A stretch of 64,000 bases of DNA from the NCBI RefSeq assembly GCF_045291545.1, contig NZ_CP149514.1, positions 1,798,001 through 1,862,000 on the forward strand. Direction: 5' to 3'. Made by a program: the position numbers and the translations under genes. Of the stretch, positions 61,239-64,000 are shown one piece after another; position 1 is the stretch's first letter; each line of letters starts with the position of its first letter. Under the pieces are notes generated by a model. That model was given only the letters and a program-made list of their open reading frames with translations. It was not told the origin of the DNA and did no database searches. The DNA comes from Gallaecimonas sp045291545. GTDB lineage: Bacteria; Pseudomonadota; Gammaproteobacteria; Enterobacterales; Gallaecimonadaceae.

Positions 61239-62560
61239 GACGGCTCCCTGGTAAACCAACGGTAAGCAACAGTGGCACTGAAGGCGTTAGCGATGACCAT
61301 GCCAACAAAAAATCCCGGCAGGCCAAATAACCAGCCACCGGCAAATGCCAGCGGTACTTTTGAGCCGAAAAAACGCAGTATCGACAGCCCCAACGCCCGC
61401 CCCGGCTGATGCAGGGCGTTAAACGAGGAATTGGTAAGGATAACCACCCCCTGCAACCCGTAGCCAAGCGGTACGATAAAGATAAACAAGCGGATCAGGC
61501 TGGCAACAGCCGGATCTTTCCCAAACAATATGCTGATCGGCCACGCCAGCAGCAGTAGCAAAACATAGAGACCGCCCTGCCAGGCCAGCACAAAGCGCAC
61601 CACCAACCGGTACGCCTGGCGAACCCGGTCCATTCGCGCCGCGCCCATATTCTGGCTGATCATCGGGGGCAGGCTCATTGACAGTGCCAGCACCACCAAA
61701 ATAGCCATGGATTCCAAGCGGCTGCCAACCCCAAAGGCGGCTACCGCCGCAGGGCCGAAATGCGCCACCATCGCCGTCAAAGCGCCCATAGCCAGTGGCG
61801 TCATGATATTGGCTCCGGCCGCCGGCAAGCCAATGCGCAGCAACCGCCGCCAATCAGCAAACATCACCGGCCCCGGTAAGGCCAAACGTGCCAGGTGGCG
61901 CCGGTACAACAACCACAACACCCCCACCGAGCCTCCCAGCCAGGCCAGTACCGTCGCAACGGCGGCCCCCTTCAGGCCCATGGCCGGAAAAGGCCCAAGC
62001 CCGAAAATCAGTAGCGGATCCATCACCGCATTGATAAGCCCGCCCAGCATCATGAAGCGGCTCGGTGTCACGGTGTCACCATTGGCCCGCATCACGGCAT
62101 TGGCAATCATTGGTACCGCCAGCAGCGGGCTGCCCAAAAACCAGGTGTGCATATAACTGGCAATGCGCTGCTGTTGGCTGTCATTGGCGCCCAGCAAGGC
62201 AAAGATGGCATCGTGAAAGTGCCAGCCAAATAACGCCAGCAGTGCCACCAACAAGACCCCCAGCCAAAGCGCTGCGTTACCCTGGCGTAATGCCGACTCC
62301 GCGTCCTGGCGGCCAAGCGCATGGCCAATAACGGCAGAAGTGCCGATCCCCAGGCCGATGGTCAAGCTGATCAGCGTAAAGCTCACCGGGAAGGTAAAAC
62401 TGATGGCTGCCAGTGGCTCAGTACCCAGGCGGCTGACAAACAGGGTGTCGACCAGGTTAAAGGTCATCATGGTGGCCATGCCCCACAACAATGATACCGT
62501 CATCTGTTTCAGTGTCGGGCCGATTTCCCCATTGACTAGATCTACCTTCGCGCGGGCCAT
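61235..62560 (-). CDS. MATE family multidrug efflux protein
   Basis: About 441 residues, 12 hydrophobic helices in two homologous halves: TLKQMTVSLLWGMATMMTFN at the start, the MATE marker LGTEPLAAISF and a repeat LFGKDPAVASLI. Na+ or H+ coupled exporter. ATG 62560 has GGGGAG upstream; the open frame to 62701 adds an unlikely extension. Followed by uvrB with an overlapping start. Confidence 0.92.
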   Translation of the reverse strand: MARAKVDLVNGEIGPTLKQMTVSLLWGMATMMTFNLVDTLFVSRLGTEPLAAISFTFPVSFTLISLTIGLGIGTSAVIGHALGRQDAESALRQGNAALWLGVLLVALLALFGWHFHDAIFALLGANDSQQQRIASYMHTWFLGSPLLAVPMIANAVMRANGDTVTPSRFMMLGGLINAVMDPLLIFGLGPFPAMGLKGAAVATVLAWLGGSVGVLWLLYRRHLARLALPGPVMFADWRRLLRIGLPAAGANIMTPLAMGALTAMVAHFGPAAVAAFGVGSRLESMAILVVLALSMSLPPMISQNMGAARMDRVRQAYRLVVRFVLAWQGGLYVLLLLLAWPISILFGKDPAVASLIRLFIFIVPLGYGLQGVVILTNSSFNALHQPGRALGLSILRFFGSKVPLAFAGGWLFGLPGFFVGMVIANAFSATVAYRWFTREPS

Positions 62561-62920
62561 GGCTCCCCATCTGTTGTATAAAAATGAAAGTCGCCAGTTT
62601 ACGCCCCTTAAAGCCCAACAGTCACGTTTACCCGTGTTTTTAACAACTTTGTATCGCCCACTGTTGCCAGACCACGATACAAGAGGCTCTGACGCTGGCA
62701 ACCCAGGTTAGCGCACGCACTTTTCGTGAAGATAATTCACAACGTCAAGTCCTCATTACTAAACTGCAACAATTGCTACCAAGGGCTTTTGTAATAAACA
62801 CACAAAAACCATAACCATTTGATTTAAAATAAAAAAATAACTTGTAGCTGAAAAGCGTTCAAAAACAGTAATTCTGACTGAGGCCACGTGTTTTGAGGCA
62901 TGTACGGTTTTCCCCACAGA

Positions 62921-62945
62921 GTTATCCACAAAAAAAGTGGATAAC
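62921..62945. promoter_or_regulatory. Inverted DnaA-box-like pair forming a hairpin
   Basis: GTTATCCAC, seven A, GTGGATAAC: two 9-base arms in perfect inversion. TTATCCACA (62922-62930) matches the E. coli DnaA box consensus TTATNCACA exactly; the right arm reads TTATCCACT on the opposite strand. A one-mismatch box, TTGTTCACA, is on the minus strand at 62971-62979. Confidence 0.5.
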
Positions 62946-63100
62946 TGCGCCCAGCCCTTACAACGCAAGCTGTGAACAAGTTCATCACCATCTGCGCGCT
63001 TTCCGGTAACGAAAACTGTCAAAAAACGGCCGCTTCGCTGTGCAATGCCCCGACTTTTTTGTCCTCCTTCACTGGTTGAGCAAAAGGCAAGCAATCAAGC

Positions 63101-63118
63101 GCCCTGCAGGGCTTTTTC
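63101..63118 (+). terminator. Small hairpin with T-run before the tRNA-Asn promoter
   Basis: GCCCTGCAGGGC followed by TTTTTC. Short stem, so weak; it may insulate the tRNA transcript or end a short upstream RNA. Confidence 0.4.
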
Positions 63119-63120
63119 TG

Positions 63121-63149
63121 TTGACAGTCCAAAGGGGCATGGATAACAT
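63121..63149 (+). promoter_or_regulatory. Promoter of the tRNA-Asn cluster
   Basis: TTGACA (63121-63126), 17-base spacer, TAACAT (63144-63149), 14 bases before the first tRNA. Confidence 0.8.
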
Positions 63150-63162
63150 TCGCCACCGTTGT

Positions 63163-63238
63163 TCCCCCGTAGTTCAGTTGGTAGAACGGCGGACTGTTAA
63201 TCCGTATGTCACTGGTTCGAGTCCAGTCGGGGGAGCCA
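63163..63238 (+). tRNA. tRNA-Asn (GTT), copy 1
   Basis: 76 bases with encoded CCA. Acceptor TCCCCCG/CGGGGGA, anticodon loop TGTTAAT (GTT), T-arm GGTTCGAGTCC. Confidence 0.97.
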
Positions 63239-63329
63239 ATTCAACTGACGCATAGCTAAAGCTATGTGTTGTGTCAGGCCAAGTCAGCTGTAAATGATGC
63301 TGATGAGCCTGAGCGAAACAACAATTTAT

Positions 63330-63405
63330 TCCCCCGTAGTTCAGTCGGTAGAACGGCGGACTGTTAATCCGTATGTCACTGGTTCAAGTCCAGTCGGGGG
63401 AGCCA
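63330..63405 (+). tRNA. tRNA-Asn (GTT), copy 2
   Basis: 76 bases, anticodon GTT, encoded CCA. Differs from copies 1 and 3 in the D-loop (CAGTCGGTAG) and T-loop (GGTTCAAGTCC); still a full cloverleaf. Confidence 0.97.
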
Positions 63406-63465
63406 ATTTTAAGCACAGCCGTTTTTGGGGTGTGCGAGGTAGCCTTGACTACCACGACAAATTAT

Positions 63466-63541
63466 TCCCCCGTAGTTCAGTTGGTAGAACGGCGGACTGT
63501 TAATCCGTATGTCACTGGTTCGAGTCCAGTCGGGGGAGCCA
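63466..63541 (+). tRNA. tRNA-Asn (GTT), copy 3
   Basis: 76 bases, anticodon GTT, encoded CCA, same sequence as copy 1. Followed immediately by a terminator. Confidence 0.97.
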
Positions 63542-63580
63542 AATAAAAAGGCCTGCACAGATGTGCAGGCCTTTTTATTT
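63542..63580 (+). terminator. Terminator of the tRNA-Asn operon
   Basis: AAGGCCTGCAC, agat, GTGCAGGCCTT with flanking A/T runs: 13 or more pairs. Confidence 0.93.
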
Positions 63581-64000
63581 GGCTTCGTGCAGTACTCGGC
63601 GGTGATCCGAGAAAACGCCGACCTTTCACCTCGTAGTGCCTCTGGATTATGAGCATACCCAACGCTTATAAGGTGGCGCCGGTAATAATACAGCTCTCGT
63701 TGATATAGCCTGATTGTCAGCCATAGCGCCGGACTTGCTCTCGCCCGAGCCGACCGCCCACATAAATTATCGGCTATTTCAATGGCTTGACATTGATTTT
63801 CATGATCAACATCAGAGCCATCGTCTACACTTTAGTGCTTTATTGTCGTGCTCAACACGTCTCACCGTAATGGCCTAACCCATAACATCTTGTTTGACAG
63901 GTTAAACTCGCGACGTTGTTGGTCGATGAAACGCTAATAGGTTATCTTTTTTGCTAGGGGAAATCGTGGGCCTGTCACTATGAAACTGAGCGCTAAATTG
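63581..64000. other. Noncoding stretch at the window end
   Basis: About 420 bases without a supported gene. A TTGACA hexamer (63894-63899) is present without a clear -10. An ATG at 63980 opens a frame of only 7 codons to the edge and has no ribosome site nearby, so it is left uncalled. Confidence 0.5.

Larger units (their letters stand above)
62561..63120. other. Noncoding region upstream of the MATE gene
   Basis: About 560 bases without a convincing gene. It holds the MATE promoter area, an AT-rich tract (about 62820-62845), the DnaA-box-like hairpin at 62.93 kb, a third box-like sequence at 62971-62979 and a GCCCTGCAGGGC hairpin with T-run (63101-63118) that could end a short transcript. 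Confidence 0.6.

Noticed and set aside
62565..62590. Half LexA box (CTGTTGTATAAAAATG) at the MATE start
   Set aside because: Only the CTGT arm and centre agree; the right arm lacks ACAG, so SOS control of MATE-uvrB is not supported by this site.
62820..62979. Full replication origin
   Set aside because: Only two or three box-like sites, and no dnaA, dnaN, gidA or rep gene nearby; reported only as a regulatory candidate.
62759..63094. 111-codon open frame on the minus strand in the gap
   Set aside because: No ribosome site, composition unlike a protein, and it runs through the DnaA-box hairpin; treated as noncoding.
63980..64000. Start of a further gene at the window end (MKLSAKL)
   Set aside because: Only seven codons visible and no ribosome site; cannot be supported.

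Overview
The window is a chromosomal segment of a GC-rich gammaproteobacterium. The evidence is the gene set and its local order: gltX flanked by tRNA-Ala(GGC) and tRNA-Val(TAC) genes as in E. coli, smc-zipA-ligA divergent from cysZ, ybbA/ybbP-type ABC genes near tesA, plus cysK, corA, queC/D/E and uvrB. Codon use is GC-rich throughout except for one AT-rich island at 39.1-41.7 kb. An Alteromonadales/Aeromonadales-like bacterium (a Gallaecimonas-type genome is my best guess) fits, but the species cannot be fixed from the sequence alone.

Layout. 0-6 kb: tail of a serine carboxypeptidase, a LON-domain protein, an AI-2E/PerM permease, a TIGR01777 epimerase, a LuxR-HTH/TPR regulator, a YiiX-like cysteine hydrolase and an unknown protein. 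6.1-11.7 kb: one leftward operon (Blh-type sulfurtransferase/phosphatase, DUF2892 membrane protein, RND adaptor, RND pump, haem-binding DUF3365 protein, CsoR-family repressor) headed by two CsoR-type palindromic operators. 11.8-14.9 kb: YbbAP-type ABC transporter. 15.1-19.6 kb: a tightly overlapping pyroglutamate operon (pxpB, pxpC, pxpA, DUF969 and DUF979 transporter subunits, pcp), followed by tesA. 20-24 kb: a lipoprotein, tRNA-Ala/Glu/Ala, gltX, three tRNA-Val. 24-31 kb: YeeE/YedE pair, ppiC, small membrane proteins, a GntR regulator, a cupin, a GNAT enzyme and a KamA-type radical SAM protein. 30.5-38.1 kb: ligA, zipA, smc, cysZ.

38.2-42.2 kb is an accessory insertion. Two outer-truncated copies of an IS5/IS903-type element in direct orientation flank an AT-rich cargo of two genes: a predicted exported protein with five DxNxDG calcium-binding loops and a hydrophobic hairpin, and a Fic-domain protein with an intact HPYTDGNGRISR motif. 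The geometry, with a 290-bp perfect direct repeat at both borders, is what a single crossover of a circular IS-bearing molecule into a resident IS fragment would leave.

42.3-64 kb returns to core genes: a second RND pump and adaptor, a KAS III/RDD pair, cysK, GNAT, corA, the queuosine genes (queE divergent from queC-queD), a lipoprotein alpha-amylase divergent from an S1/P1 nuclease with a LacI/PurR-type operator between them, a periplasmic coiled-coil protein divergent from a histidine kinase/sigma54 activator pair, a 29-residue membrane peptide, uvrB overlapping a MATE exporter, and three tRNA-Asn genes. A noncoding stretch near 62.9 kb holds a hairpin made of inverted DnaA-box-like sequences.

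The most system-like loci are the CsoR-controlled sulfur/RND operon, the IS-bounded Fic island, the complete pyroglutamate release-uptake-hydrolysis operon, and the kinase/sigma54-activator/periplasmic-protein cassette.
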